The notes beneath the pieces are model-generated. The model had not been told where the DNA came from. It saw only the letters and a program-made list of their open reading frames with translations, and searched no databases. 64,000 bases of DNA from Mesorhizobium ciceri WSM4083 (GTDB lineage: Bacteria; Pseudomonadota; Alphaproteobacteria; Rhizobiales; Rhizobiaceae). The position numbers and the translations under genes were made by a program. How positions within the stretch are numbered: the first letter of the stretch is position 1; every line of letters begins with the position of its first letter. Where the stretch lies: positions 1 through 64,000 of the forward strand of contig NZ_JAFG01000008.1 of assembly GCF_000519305.1 (NCBI RefSeq), read 5' to 3'. Below, piece by piece: positions 6,998 through 15,743 of the stretch.

Positions 6998-8142
6998 CAG
7001 GTGCTCCAGCCCTTGCTGAAAGCATCGGTGAAGGCGACCTCGCCATGATCGCCGGTCGCCTCGCCCAGCACCACGTCCATGCCGTCGCTGGTCACCCTGG
7101 CCAGCGCGAAACCGCCCATATAGGCAGCCTTCGGCTTGAACAGGTCGATCCCGTCCCTGCGATAGACCAGCGGCGTTTCGTGCTGGTGGCCGTGGAAAAT
7201 GCCGACGACATTGTAGCCCTTCAGCGCCGCCAGCAACGCCTGCCGGTCGGCCTCGCCCCACCAGTGCGGCGCACCGGTGCCGTCATCATCGAAGTGCCTG
7301 TTGGCGGCATCCCAGCGTTCCACCGAGAAAGTGTCCCAGCCATAATGCTGGAACAGGACGACCGGACGGCCGTCCGCCGCATAGGTCGCCAGGTCCTGCT
7401 TCAGCCATGGCAGGCTGCTCTCGGCGCCGTGGCCGGTATCGCCGGCGAAGCGATGCGTCTGGATCAGATGCAGGCCGCCCCAGTCCCAGGAGTAGCAGTC
7501 GGTGTCGACATCATAGTCGGTGGCCGGCACCGGCGGCTTGAAGAACACGCCGGCGCGATGGTTGACCTCGACGTAATCGCGCAATTCGCGCCGGTACCAG
7601 TCGACATGGTGCGGCGGCCCGTTCTGGTCGAGATCATGGTTGCCGAGCCCGATATAGACCGGCATGTGCACGCGATCCGGGCCGACGCCCTGGCTGTAGC
7701 GCTGGCTGAACTGGAGCAGTTGGGTGCCCTCGCTCGGCTGCGTGATCTGGCCGCCGCCATCGTCGGTGATGTCGCCGCCGACGACAAGGCCGAGCGGCGT
7801 GCCTATCCTGCCGGCCGAACGCAGGCCGGTGGCGACGCCATTGATGTCGGCCGGCCAGTCCTTGTCGCCAAGCGCATTCAGCACCGCCACGTTGCGCAGC
7901 AGCGCGGCGTCGGTCTTGCCTTCCTGCAGGCAGTTGGGGCTCAAGCCGCTCGCCATGCGGCAGGCATGGACATCGGCGATGAACAGGAAGGTGGCGTCGA
8001 TCGACTGGACGCGTTGCCCGGTCTGGCCGAAGGCCGGGCGCGGCAAGGCGCCGGCCGCGGCAAATCCCGCAGCCTGCGCCAGGAAGTTGCGTCGGGAAAG
8101 CGATCCAGTCGAACGGCGATTCATCATACGCTGATTCAGCAT
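6997..8142 (-). CDS. Tat-exported calcineurin-like metallophosphoesterase
   Basis: 381 residues. The N-terminus carries a twin-arginine signal (SLSRRNFLAQAAGFAAAGAL), so the protein is exported folded. Metal-binding motifs in order: FLFIADVHACR (about residue 52), VVGGDITDDGGG, IGLGNHDLDQNG, LFQHYGWDT and GIFHGHQHETP. This is the full set for a dinuclear calcineurin-like phosphoesterase, resembling secreted phospholipid or phosphodiester hydrolases. It is convergent with csbD and divergent from the secreted protein at 8243. Substrate unknown. Confidence 0.88.
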   Translation of the reverse strand: MLNQRMMNRRSTGSLSRRNFLAQAAGFAAAGALPRPAFGQTGQRVQSIDATFLFIADVHACRMASGLSPNCLQEGKTDAALLRNVAVLNALGDKDWPADINGVATGLRSAGRIGTPLGLVVGGDITDDGGGQITQPSEGTQLLQFSQRYSQGVGPDRVHMPVYIGLGNHDLDQNGPPHHVDWYRRELRDYVEVNHRAGVFFKPPVPATDYDVDTDCYSWDWGGLHLIQTHRFAGDTGHGAESSLPWLKQDLATYAADGRPVVLFQHYGWDTFSVERWDAANRHFDDDGTGAPHWWGEADRQALLAALKGYNVVGIFHGHQHETPLVYRRDGIDLFKPKAAYMGGFALARVTSDGMDVVLGEATGDHGEVAFTDAFSKGWST

Positions 8143-8242
8143 GGGCAGCAGCCGGTCGTCCAGCGTCTCTGCGCCCCGCCATCATCGACATGACGCGATG
8201 GGTCTGGCATGTCTCCCTTGCGCGAGCGGAGGAGGACGAAAA

Positions 8243-8851
8243 ATGAAAGCCGCACCTAGCTGCATGATTCTGGTCTGCATGAACCTGGCCGCGATGATGT
8301 GCGCGAGCACCGCGCATGCCGCCGGTTGCGTCGACGCCAAGTCCGTCAGGAAGGGTTTCGTTCTGGCGAGACCCGGCATCCAGAGCGAATTTCGGCCCGT
8401 GGCTGGCGGGATGATGTCGGTTATCAACACCTACGAATCGCAATCGCCGCAAACCCAATATTTGTTCGCCGGCCTGATCGAGGTGTTTCGCGACAGCGAC
8501 ACCGGCCGCCAGGCGATGATCCCGTTTTCCGATCTGCGAAAGCTGTTCCCGCTGAAGGCGGGGGCAAAGGCCGCGGTAGAGTTCGTCGAGCTGTCGCCGA
8601 ACAAGCCGCCGAAGGGCACCAAGACGCTGAGCCTGGTCGTCAAGGGCAAGGAGACATTCAGTCTGGGCGCGTGCAAATACAATGTCCTGGCGGTCAAGGA
8701 GACCTTCAAGAACGGCGCCGGCGAGACGCTGGACTCATTCACCGCCCTCTATGCGCCCGATCTGCAAGCCGCGCTCGCGCGGCGCTACGATGAAGGCACG
8801 AGTTCGGAATCCGTCAACGGCTACGAAACGATCAAACCGCTGGCCGAGTAG
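8243..8851 (+). CDS. Secreted hypothetical protein
   Basis: 202 residues, MKAAPSCMILVCMNLAAMMC, with a cleavable signal peptide ending near STAHAAG. The mature part has two cysteines (GCVDAKS and LGACKYN) that could pair in the periplasm. GGAGGAC lies 4 bp before the ATG. No known domain is recognised; the ending of beta-strand-like repeats suggests a small periplasmic binding or structural protein. It is divergent from the Tat phosphoesterase; a shared function is not demonstrable. Confidence 0.75.
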   Translation: MKAAPSCMILVCMNLAAMMCASTAHAAGCVDAKSVRKGFVLARPGIQSEFRPVAGGMMSVINTYESQSPQTQYLFAGLIEVFRDSDTGRQAMIPFSDLRKLFPLKAGAKAAVEFVELSPNKPPKGTKTLSLVVKGKETFSLGACKYNVLAVKETFKNGAGETLDSFTALYAPDLQAALARRYDEGTSSESVNGYETIKPLAE

Positions 8852-8914
8852 CTGAACCAGAGCCCGGCGTCCCCACCTCGCCCAGCATCGGCTGAAGAAC
8901 GCAGCGCCGCGAAG

Positions 8915-9601
8915 TCAAGGGGTTCTCGGCCGTGGCAGTATCCTGTTGCGCCGCCTGGCAACCGATCCGCCCTGCGACGGCGCGCTGCGCTCCAGCCCCG
9001 CCAGACAATCCCGCAGCACACCGGCATCCTGCGCCGTCTTGGCCATCGACATCGCCCCGGAATAGGCGGCGACCGTCAGCGCCGCAAAGCGTTCGGGGTC
9101 CGTGCCCTCGTCCCTGCCCGCCTGCTGGTCGGCACGCACCTTGTCGGCAATCGCGCGCCGCCACCCGGCAAAAATCCCGGCAAGGGCAATGCGGAAATCC
9201 GGATCGGCAAGCGACAGTTCGTGCGCCAGATTGTTGAGCGGGCAGCCGCGGACGAAACCCTGCTGCTCCAGTTCCGCCGCCACGGCCTCGAACACCGCGC
9301 GCACGCCTTCGCGGGCCGACGCCGCCGCCAGCACCGGCGCGATCCATGTCTCTTCGACCGCTGCCGCCACACGCTCGTCGATCACCGCCAGCGCCAGCGC
9401 CTTCTTGGTCGCAAAATGGTGATGCAGCGCTCCGCCGCTGACATCAGCCGCCGCCATCAGGTCGCCGATGCTGGAGGCGTGATAGCCGCGCGCCTGGAAC
9501 GCGTCCTCGGCGACATCGAGCACTTTCTTGCGCATGCCTTCAGGGTCGTTGATGCGTTTTCCCGGGCGCGGTTTTGGCTGGACGGTCATCTCTGTTGACA
9601 T
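8915..9601 (-). CDS. TetR/AcrR-family transcriptional regulator
   Basis: 228 residues. The helix-turn-helix is MRKKVLDVAEDAFQARGYHA then SIGDLMAAADVSGGALHHHF. The C-terminal domain includes FVRGCPLNNLAHELSL, as in TetR_C_33-type regulators. It is divergent from the NIPSNAP gene, with two consecutive inverted repeats in between, so it most likely represses both genes. It has an unusual Arg/Pro-rich tail (VARRRNRILPRPRTP), probably disordered. The start could also be four codons downstream. Confidence 0.87.
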   Translation of the reverse strand: MSTEMTVQPKPRPGKRINDPEGMRKKVLDVAEDAFQARGYHASSIGDLMAAADVSGGALHHHFATKKALALAVIDERVAAAVEETWIAPVLAAASAREGVRAVFEAVAAELEQQGFVRGCPLNNLAHELSLADPDFRIALAGIFAGWRRAIADKVRADQQAGRDEGTDPERFAALTVAAYSGAMSMAKTAQDAGVLRDCLAGLERSAPSQGGSVARRRNRILPRPRTP

Positions 9602-9621
9602 TGCCGAACTTTAGCATGTTG

Positions 9622-9675
9622 ACAAAACAGGACAACCGGTCTGTTTTACAAAACAGGATGATCACCCTGTTTTGG
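9622..9675. promoter_or_regulatory. Two adjacent TetR operators
   Basis: Two copies of the half-site pair ACAAAACAGG...CCTGTTTT lie back to back: 9622-9648 (centre acaaccggt) and 9648-9675 (centre atgatca). The right copy ends 10 bp before the NIPSNAP start and covers its ribosome-site region; the left covers the TetR start side. This arrangement would shut both divergent genes. Confidence 0.7.
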
Positions 9676-9685
9676 AGAATGTCGG

Positions 9686-10462
9686 ATGAACCTGCCCCAG
9701 AACGTCGCGACGAAACCCTCAGCGCTCGCTTCGCCTGTCGTCGAGCTTCGGCAATACACGCTGAAGCCCGGCCGGCGCGACACGCTCATCGACATCTTCG
9801 ACAGCAGGCTGATCGACGGCCAGGAGGACGCCGGCATGACCATCATCGGCCAGTTCCGGGACCTCGATCGGCCTGACATGTTCGTCTGGATGCGCGGCTT
9901 CGATGGCATGGTCGCGCGGAAAAATGCTCTCGCCGAATTCTATGGCGGGCCGGTCTGGGCGGCGCACAGTGATGCGGCCAATGCAACGATGATCGATTCC
10001 GACGATGTGCTGCTGCTCAAGCCGGCGTGGCCGGGCGCCGGCTTCGACCTAGCGGGCGCCCAGCGGCCAAGTCTGGCCGACGAAAAGCCCATTCAAAACA
10101 AACCGCTGACCGGCATCGTTGTCATCGAGATTCATCATTTGCAGCCCGGCACAGAGGCAGATTTCGCCACTCGCTTCGAGATCGAGACGGCGTGCCTGAT
10201 GACGGCCGACGCACGCCTGCTCGCCGCTTTCGCTACCGAGCATGCCGAAAACAGTTTTCCGCGCCTGCCGGTACGGGCTGAAGAAAACGTCTTCATCGGC
10301 GTCATGGGTTTTGCCAGCACTGAAGCGCATGCCCGCCACAAGGCTGCGCTTGCCGCCTCTCCGGTATGGCAGGATTTTTGGCAGGCCGCGCAGCTCGGCC
10401 TGACCAGACCAACGGAGACCTTGCGGCTGTCGCCGACATCGCAATCGCTGGTCGGGCGTTAG
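9686..10462 (+). CDS. NIPSNAP-family protein (two-domain)
   Basis: 258 residues with two ferredoxin-like repeats. The first is VVELRQYTLKPGRRDTLIDI ... FVWMRGF; the second is IVVIEIHHLQPGTEADFATR ... VFIGVMGF. NIPSNAP domains occur in proteins of uncertain catalysis, often near detoxification or monooxygenase genes. GGAG precedes the ATG. It is controlled by the divergent TetR gene through operators at 9622-9675 and overlaps the convergent hydrolase gene by 4 bp. Confidence 0.85.
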   Translation: MNLPQNVATKPSALASPVVELRQYTLKPGRRDTLIDIFDSRLIDGQEDAGMTIIGQFRDLDRPDMFVWMRGFDGMVARKNALAEFYGGPVWAAHSDAANATMIDSDDVLLLKPAWPGAGFDLAGAQRPSLADEKPIQNKPLTGIVVIEIHHLQPGTEADFATRFEIETACLMTADARLLAAFATEHAENSFPRLPVRAEENVFIGVMGFASTEAHARHKAALAASPVWQDFWQAAQLGLTRPTETLRLSPTSQSLVGR

Positions 10463-11283
10463 ACCTCCAATGCCTCGATGATGGCCTTGGCGACGAGGCC
10501 TGGATCTTCCCAATGCGGGTTGTGGCCACAGCTCTCGGCCCGAACGAAGACGGCTCCGGCAAGAGCGGATCGCAACGCCTGCTGGTGCGCCTCGCCGAAC
10601 AGCGGGTCGCACGCGCCGGCGATGATCAGCGTCCGAGCCTGCACGGCCCAGGCCGCATCGGTCAGATCGGCGCGGCGGATTTCCTCGAGGATCGCGCGCC
10701 AGCGCGGCGTCGGCATCGCCGAGGCCTCTTGCGCCAAGCCGGCGAGAAAGGCTGCTGGCACGTCGGGACCACAGGCATGCCACCAGGCATAGAACGGATC
10801 GGCCGGCGATATCGGATCACGCAGCGCCTCGACGCCCGCGACCAGAGGATGGTCTGGCGCGAAATCGGGCTTCAACGTGCCGGCCAGGACCACCAGGCCG
10901 CCGATCAGTTCGCTGTGTCGCCCGGCCAAGGCGATGGCCACCATGGCGCCTAGCGAATGGCCGACGACGAGCGGCCGGTCGAGTTGTAAACTCTGGATCA
11001 GCCCGGCGAGATCATCGGCAAGATCGGCGATGCCGCAGTTCTTGCCAGCCTGCGAGGCGCCGTGGCCGCGCAGATCCGGCATGATCAGACGGCGGCCGGC
11101 CAGATATGGCGCCAGAAGCGAAAAGCTTCGGCTGGTATCGGTGAAGCCGTGCACCAACAGCAGTGCCGGCTCGGCGCCTGATATCTCGACATAGGCGATG
11201 TCGATATCGCCGACAGTGACGAACTGCTTGCGGCCGGCCCAGGCGTCCTGTTCCGCGCAGGCATTCAGCACCGCCGCCCTCAC
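10459..11283 (-). CDS. Alpha/beta-fold hydrolase
   Basis: 274 residues with the complete fold signature: oxyanion segment LLLVHGFTDTSRSFS, nucleophile elbow VVGHSLGAMVAI (Ser about 111), acid loop AGACDPLF and histidine in SCGHNPHWEDP. The start is GTG at 11283, overlapping the choX stop as GTGA, so translation is coupled. Its place behind a choline-binding protein instead of the usual choW/choV permease genes suggests it may act on a choline or betaine ester, but that is inference only. Confidence 0.88.
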   Translation of the reverse strand: MRAAVLNACAEQDAWAGRKQFVTVGDIDIAYVEISGAEPALLLVHGFTDTSRSFSLLAPYLAGRRLIMPDLRGHGASQAGKNCGIADLADDLAGLIQSLQLDRPLVVGHSLGAMVAIALAGRHSELIGGLVVLAGTLKPDFAPDHPLVAGVEALRDPISPADPFYAWWHACGPDVPAAFLAGLAQEASAMPTPRWRAILEEIRRADLTDAAWAVQARTLIIAGACDPLFGEAHQQALRSALAGAVFVRAESCGHNPHWEDPGLVAKAIIEALEV

Positions 11284-12218
11284 AGGCCGAGCTTTTCCTT
11301 GACCGCGGCAAGGCCGGGTTGGCCATCAAAAGTGGTGACACCGGCGAGCCAGGCATCGAGACGGCTCTTGTTGGCCGTGATTGCCTTCAGCGCGCCGTCC
11401 TCCGGCTTCATGCCGTCATTGATCAGATAACCCATGCCGACATTCTCGAAATCGATGTCGAAGGCGAGGTTTTTCAAGAACTGCGCGACGTTCGGGCATT
11501 GCTGCAGATAGCCCTTGCGCACCTGCGTCGTCACCGTCGCGGCGCCGAAGTTCGGGCCGAAGAACTTGTCGCCGCCGGTCAGGTACTTGAAGTCGTACAT
11601 CGTGTTCATCGGATGCGGCGCCCAGCCCTGGAAGACGATGAACTGCTTTTCCTTGATCTCGTAGCCGACCTCGGAAAGCATGCCGGCTTCGCTGGACTCG
11701 ACCACCTGCCAGCCGTCCAGGCCAAAGGCCGGATCGGCGACGGCGTCCATCATCAACTGGTTGGAGCCGGGCTCGATGCCGTACATTTTCTTGCCGAACT
11801 TGTCGGCGAATTTGTGCAGGTCGGAAATGTCCTTGACGCCGGCATCCCAGGCGTAAGTCGGGACGGCGAAGGTGTATTTGGCGCCTACGAGATTGACGCG
11901 CACATTCTCGACAGAACCGTCTTTCTTGTAGGGCTCGTAATAGGTGACCATGGCCGGGTCCCAGTAGCCGAGGAACAGGTCGAGATCCCTGTTTTTCATG
12001 CCCTCATAGATGACGTTGATGCCGAGCACCTGGCTTTGCGGCTGATAGCCGAGCGCCTCCAACAAGACGTTGGCGACCGCTGTGGTGAAGGCAAGGTCGT
12101 TCCAGCCGGGTTCGGCCATGCGGACCGTCCTGCACTCTTCGGCCTCGGCCGCCTGGGCCGCATGAGTGGCCACCATGAGGGCGGCAAGGCAGACGCCATT
12201 TACAAGGATGCGCAACAT
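11280..12218 (-). CDS. choX: Choline ABC transporter substrate-binding protein (ChoX-like)
   Basis: 312 residues with a signal peptide ending near THAAQAAEAEECR. The mature part resembles the OpuAC/ProX family: RMAEPGWNDLAFTTAVANVL, then FLGYWDPAMV and FQGWAPHPMNTMYD, where Trp residues would cage a quaternary amine. Periplasmic receptor of a glycine betaine/choline importer. The ATG at 12218 is preferred over 12233 because GAGGAG lies just before it. No choW or choV gene follows, so the permease must be encoded elsewhere. A BetI-like regulator is divergent. Confidence 0.88.
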   Translation of the reverse strand: MLRILVNGVCLAALMVATHAAQAAEAEECRTVRMAEPGWNDLAFTTAVANVLLEALGYQPQSQVLGINVIYEGMKNRDLDLFLGYWDPAMVTYYEPYKKDGSVENVRVNLVGAKYTFAVPTYAWDAGVKDISDLHKFADKFGKKMYGIEPGSNQLMMDAVADPAFGLDGWQVVESSEAGMLSEVGYEIKEKQFIVFQGWAPHPMNTMYDFKYLTGGDKFFGPNFGAATVTTQVRKGYLQQCPNVAQFLKNLAFDIDFENVGMGYLINDGMKPEDGALKAITANKSRLDAWLAGVTTFDGQPGLAAVKEKLGL

Positions 12219-12239
12219 TTCGGTTCTCCTCATTCGCTG

Positions 12240-12279
12240 AATTGACCACTTGGTCTTTTTATTGTCCCATGGGTCAATT
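12240..12279. promoter_or_regulatory. Probable BetI-type operator between choX and its regulator
   Basis: AATTGACC (12240-12247) and GGTCAATT (12272-12279) form an 8-bp perfect inverted repeat with a 24-bp spacer. A shorter GACC-actt-GGTC palindrome sits inside at 12244-12255. It is placed between the divergent choX and TetR-type genes. Confidence 0.6.
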
Positions 12280-12299
12280 CTTGATCTGAGCGGGCGAAA

Positions 12300-12938
12300 A
12301 TGTCAACGTGGATTCGAAATGCATGGATCGATCCCGTGAAACTCAAGCGTCTCAGTGATATCCGCCGCAAGGAGCTGAGGCAGGCGGCCTTCGCCGTGCT
12401 GGAGCGCGAAGGCATTGCCGGTGCGACCCTGGAAAAGGTGGCGGCGCAGGCGGGGGCCTCAAAGGGCATCGTGCTGCACTATTTCCGCAACAAGCAGGAA
12501 TTGTTCGAGCACGCGATGCGCGAGGCCAATGCCGTCCTGTGCCAGGCGGTCATCGCGCGGCTTCGCCGGGCGCGGACGCCGATGGAGCGCATGGATGCGG
12601 TGATCGAGGGCAATTTCGAGGAGCATCTGTTCCAGCCGCCTCTGTGCCATGCCTGGCTGTCGCTCTGCGCCGAGGTGCCGCGCGATGAGAAGATGGCCCG
12701 TATCCAGAGGGTGATCCACGCGCGCATGCGCTCGAACCTGTTGTCGGGCCTGCGCGGCCTCGCCTCGCCTGGAGAAGCCGACGACATCGCGCTTGGCGTC
12801 ACCGCGCTGATCGACGGGCTTTGGCTGCGGCTCGGCCTGCAGCCGGGCAGCGTGTCGCGCGAACAGGCGGTCCGCCAGGTCAAGAATTATGTCGCGGGGC
12901 GGCTGGCCCTGCGGGAGCTTGCGACCGCCGGCGCTTAA
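12300..12938 (+). CDS. betI: BetI-like TetR-family transcriptional regulator
   Basis: 212 residues. The N-terminal part IRRKELRQAAFAVLEREGIA then TLEKVAAQAGASKGIVLHYF is a BetI-type helix-turn-helix. The C-terminal domain has AWLSLCAEVPRDEKM and FWL-like ALIDGLWLRLGLQPG, as in BetI proteins, which are choline-responsive repressors. It is divergent from choX with an inverted repeat between them. A GTG start at about 12336 would shorten it to the usual BetI length. Confidence 0.83.
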   Translation: MSTWIRNAWIDPVKLKRLSDIRRKELRQAAFAVLEREGIAGATLEKVAAQAGASKGIVLHYFRNKQELFEHAMREANAVLCQAVIARLRRARTPMERMDAVIEGNFEEHLFQPPLCHAWLSLCAEVPRDEKMARIQRVIHARMRSNLLSGLRGLASPGEADDIALGVTALIDGLWLRLGLQPGSVSREQAVRQVKNYVAGRLALRELATAGA

Positions 12939-13061
12939 ACCAGCCTCGGCTGGCCTGCCGGATGGAAGCCGTCGAAGTTCATACCGTGGGATAGGCTGAC
13001 GGCTTGACCTTGGCCGCCACTATACGGTGCTCTCGACGACGCAGAAATCTCGGAGCATCCC

Positions 13062-13820
13062 ATGAGACTTCACAACAAGCGCGCGCTGGTCACCGGCGGG
13101 TCGGACGGTATCGGCCTGGCGATCGCCGAGGCCTTTTCGCGCGAGGGCGCGGACGTCCTGATCGTCGGCCGCGACACCAAGAAGCTCGACGCCGCCCGCG
13201 AGCGCCTCGGCGACACTATCGAGACGCTGTCGGCCGATCTTGCCACATCGGCCGGCATCGCGGCCGTCGTCGAGCATGTGAAAAAGTCGGGCAGGCCTCT
13301 CGATATCCTCGTCAACAATGCCGGAGTGGCTTTCCTGGTGCCGTTCGAAACCGTCAGCGAGGCGCAGTTCCAGCAATCCTTCGCGCTCAATGTCACTGCT
13401 GTGTTCTTCCTCACCCAGGGCCTGCTGCCGCATCTGGCAGTCGGCGCATCGGTTATCAACATCTCGTCCTATTTCGCCAACAAGATGATCCCGAAGCGGC
13501 CGTCGAGCCTCTATTCCCTGTCGAAGGGCGCGTTGAACTCGCTGACCAAGTCGCTCGCCTTTGAACTCGGCCCGCGCGGCATCCGCGTCAACGCCATCGC
13601 GCCCGGCACGGTCGACACCGCCATGCGGCGCAAGACCGTCGACAATTTGCCAGCCGAGGCAAAGGCGGAACTGAGGGCCTATGTCGAGCGCAGCTATCCG
13701 CTCGGCAGAATCGGCCGCCCCGACGATTTGGCCGGGATGGCTGTTTACCTGGCCAGCGACGAGGCCGCCTGGACCAGTGGCGGGATTTTTTCGATCGATG
13801 GGGGATACACGGCGGGGTGA
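13062..13820 (+). CDS. Short-chain dehydrogenase/reductase
   Basis: 252 residues, classical SDR. TGGSDGIGLAIAEAF (TGxxxGIG) binds the cofactor, NNAG follows at about residue 85, and the catalytic set is Ser in INISSYFAN with YSLSK. The ending WTSGGIFSIDGGYTAG is typical of the family. Arg after the Gly-rich loop (VGRDTKK) suggests NADP(H). No near-neighbour gene indicates a substrate; it stands alone between betI and a repeat-rich gap before fumC. Confidence 0.88.
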   Translation: MRLHNKRALVTGGSDGIGLAIAEAFSREGADVLIVGRDTKKLDAARERLGDTIETLSADLATSAGIAAVVEHVKKSGRPLDILVNNAGVAFLVPFETVSEAQFQQSFALNVTAVFFLTQGLLPHLAVGASVINISSYFANKMIPKRPSSLYSLSKGALNSLTKSLAFELGPRGIRVNAIAPGTVDTAMRRKTVDNLPAEAKAELRAYVERSYPLGRIGRPDDLAGMAVYLASDEAAWTSGGIFSIDGGYTAG

Positions 13821-13828
13821 GCTGCTTT

Positions 13829-14010
13829 TCTCCCTCCTTGAGGGGGAGATGGCCGGTCCACCCTCCGCAGCTGCTGCGGAGGACGGGCAGGCCAGAGGGG
13901 GTCGCCTCACATGGAGCGCCAACCTTCTTCCGGCGGCGGCAGGAGGTCGCGCCCGGTCGAACCGACCCCCTCTGTCGCCTCCGGCGACATCTCCCCCTCA
14001 AGGGGGGAGA
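13829..14010. repeat. Rhizobial-type intergenic inverted-repeat element
   Basis: The left arm (TCTCCCTCCTTGAGGGGGAG at 13829, then CAGAGGGGGTCG near 13893) is mirrored by the right arm (CGACCCCCTCTGTCG near 13962, then CTCCCCCTCAAGGGGGGAGA to 14010). Nested smaller palindromes lie at each end. It has no coding capacity of its own, although open frames run through it. This design is common for dispersed palindromes in Mesorhizobium and related genomes. Confidence 0.7.
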
Positions 14011-14109
14011 TCACCTTCAACCGATTTGCATCAATCCCACCAGCAATCTCCGCTTGAAGCCGTTTGTGCAACGCGATACGCCGTTGCCGACTTCGACAAG
14101 GAGAGACCC

Positions 14110-15507
14110 GTGACCGCTGCAAAGACCAGAACCGAAACCGACACGTTCGGCCCGATCGAAGTCGCCGCCGATCGCTATTGGGGCGCGCAGGCGCAGCGTT
14201 CGCTTGGCAATTTCAAGATCGGCTGGGAGAAGCAGCCGGCGTCGATCGTGCGCGCGCTGGGCGTCGTCAAGCGAGCGGCGGCCGAAGCCAACATGGAGCT
14301 CAAACGCCTCGATCCTTCGATCGGCAAGACAATTGTCGAGGCGGCGCAAGAGGTCATCGACGGCAAGCTCGATGAGCATTTCCCGCTGGTGGTCTGGCAG
14401 ACCGGCTCGGGCACACAGTCCAACATGAACGCCAACGAGGTGATCTCCAACCGGGCGATCGAGATGCTGGGCGGCGTCATGGGCTCCAAGAAGCCGGTGC
14501 ATCCCAACGACCACGTCAATATGAGCCAGTCGTCGAACGACACCTATCCGACGGCCATGCACATCGCCTGCGCCGAACGCATCGTGCACGATCTGTTGCC
14601 GGCGCTGAAGCACCTGCACAAGGCGCTCGCCGCCAAGAGCAGAGAGTTCAATCACATCATCAAGATCGGCCGCACGCACACGCAGGATGCCACCCCCCTG
14701 ACCCTCGGCCAGGAATTTTCGGGCTACGCCGCGCAGGTCGCCTCGTCGATCAAGCGCATCGAGCTGACGCTGCCCGGCCTGCAGGAACTGGCGCAGGGCG
14801 GCACCGCCGTCGGCACCGGCCTCAACGCGCCGGTCGGCTTCGCCGAACGGGTGGCGGATCGCATCGCCTCCATCACCGGCATTGCCTTCGTCACCGCGCC
14901 GAACAAGTTCGAGGCGCTCGCGGCCCATGATTCCATGGTGTTTTCGCACGGCGCCATCAATGCGGCGGCCGCCGCACTGTTCAAGATCGCCAACGACATC
15001 CGGTTCCTCGGGTCCGGCCCGCGTTCGGGCCTCGGCGAACTGTCGCTGCCGGAAAACGAACCGGGCTCGTCCATCATGCCGGGCAAGGTCAACCCGACCC
15101 AATGCGAGGCGCTGACGCAGGTCTGCGTGCAGGTGTTCGGCAACAATGCGGCGCTCACCTTCGCCGGCAGCCAGGGTCATTTCGAGCTCAACGTCTACAA
15201 CCCGCTGATGGCCTACAACTTCCTGCAGTCGGTGCAGCTGCTCGCCGACGCCTCGGTCTCCTTCACCGACAATTGCGTCGTCGGCATCGAGGCCCGCGAA
15301 GACAACATCAAGGCGGCACTCGACCGCTCGCTGATGCTGGTGACGGCGCTGGCGCCGACCATCGGCTACGACAATGCCGCCAAGATCGCCAAGACCGCGC
15401 ACAAGAAGGGCACCACTTTGCGCGAGGAAGCGCTCGCCACCGGGCTGGTCAGCGAGGCCGACTACGACCGGCTGGTGCGGCCGGAGGACATGACGCATCC
15501 GGGGTAG
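14110..15507 (+). CDS. fumC: Fumarate hydratase class II
   Basis: 465 residues. Catalyses reversible hydration of fumarate to L-malate in the TCA cycle as a homotetramer; iron-independent. Signature SSIMPGKVNPTQCE is at about residues 318-331, and THTQDATPLTLGQEFSGY and GSGTQSNMNANEV form other active-site regions. The start is GTG at 14110 with AAGGAGAG 4-11 bp upstream. The same frame is open to 13681, but that extension crosses the repeat element and is not conserved-looking. Monocistronic. Confidence 0.96.
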   Translation: MTAAKTRTETDTFGPIEVAADRYWGAQAQRSLGNFKIGWEKQPASIVRALGVVKRAAAEANMELKRLDPSIGKTIVEAAQEVIDGKLDEHFPLVVWQTGSGTQSNMNANEVISNRAIEMLGGVMGSKKPVHPNDHVNMSQSSNDTYPTAMHIACAERIVHDLLPALKHLHKALAAKSREFNHIIKIGRTHTQDATPLTLGQEFSGYAAQVASSIKRIELTLPGLQELAQGGTAVGTGLNAPVGFAERVADRIASITGIAFVTAPNKFEALAAHDSMVFSHGAINAAAAALFKIANDIRFLGSGPRSGLGELSLPENEPGSSIMPGKVNPTQCEALTQVCVQVFGNNAALTFAGSQGHFELNVYNPLMAYNFLQSVQLLADASVSFTDNCVVGIEAREDNIKAALDRSLMLVTALAPTIGYDNAAKIAKTAHKKGTTLREEALATGLVSEADYDRLVRPEDMTHPG

Positions 15508-15574
15508 GCAATTCCAGGAAAAGTGCCTTGCGGTTTTCCGTCCGGAATTGCGTCAACCAAAAGCCGGGTGTTTC

Positions 15575-15600
15575 GTGACGGGAGAATTTACTCCCGTCAC
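15575..15600. repeat. Perfect 10-bp inverted repeat downstream of fumC
   Basis: GTGACGGGAG (15575-15584), loop AATTTA, CTCCCGTCAC (15591-15600). It has no following T run, so it is not a typical intrinsic terminator; it could stabilise the fumC mRNA end or be a protein-binding palindrome. Confidence 0.6.
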
Positions 15601-15743
15601 GACGTGACGCGAAGCGAATTTTGCGCAGGCCGCCCGATCACGGAAACGTAAGTACTGTGAACAATGTGTCGCCAACCTGGTGGCTTTGGTGAACAGTCGG
15701 CTTGCTCTATCTCCCCGGTATCAACCCATCCCGGAGAGCCACC

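Noticed and set aside
13681..14109. Upstream extension of the fumC frame
   Set aside because: It runs through the palindromic repeat and overlaps the SDR gene; the ribosome site and conserved start lie at 14110.
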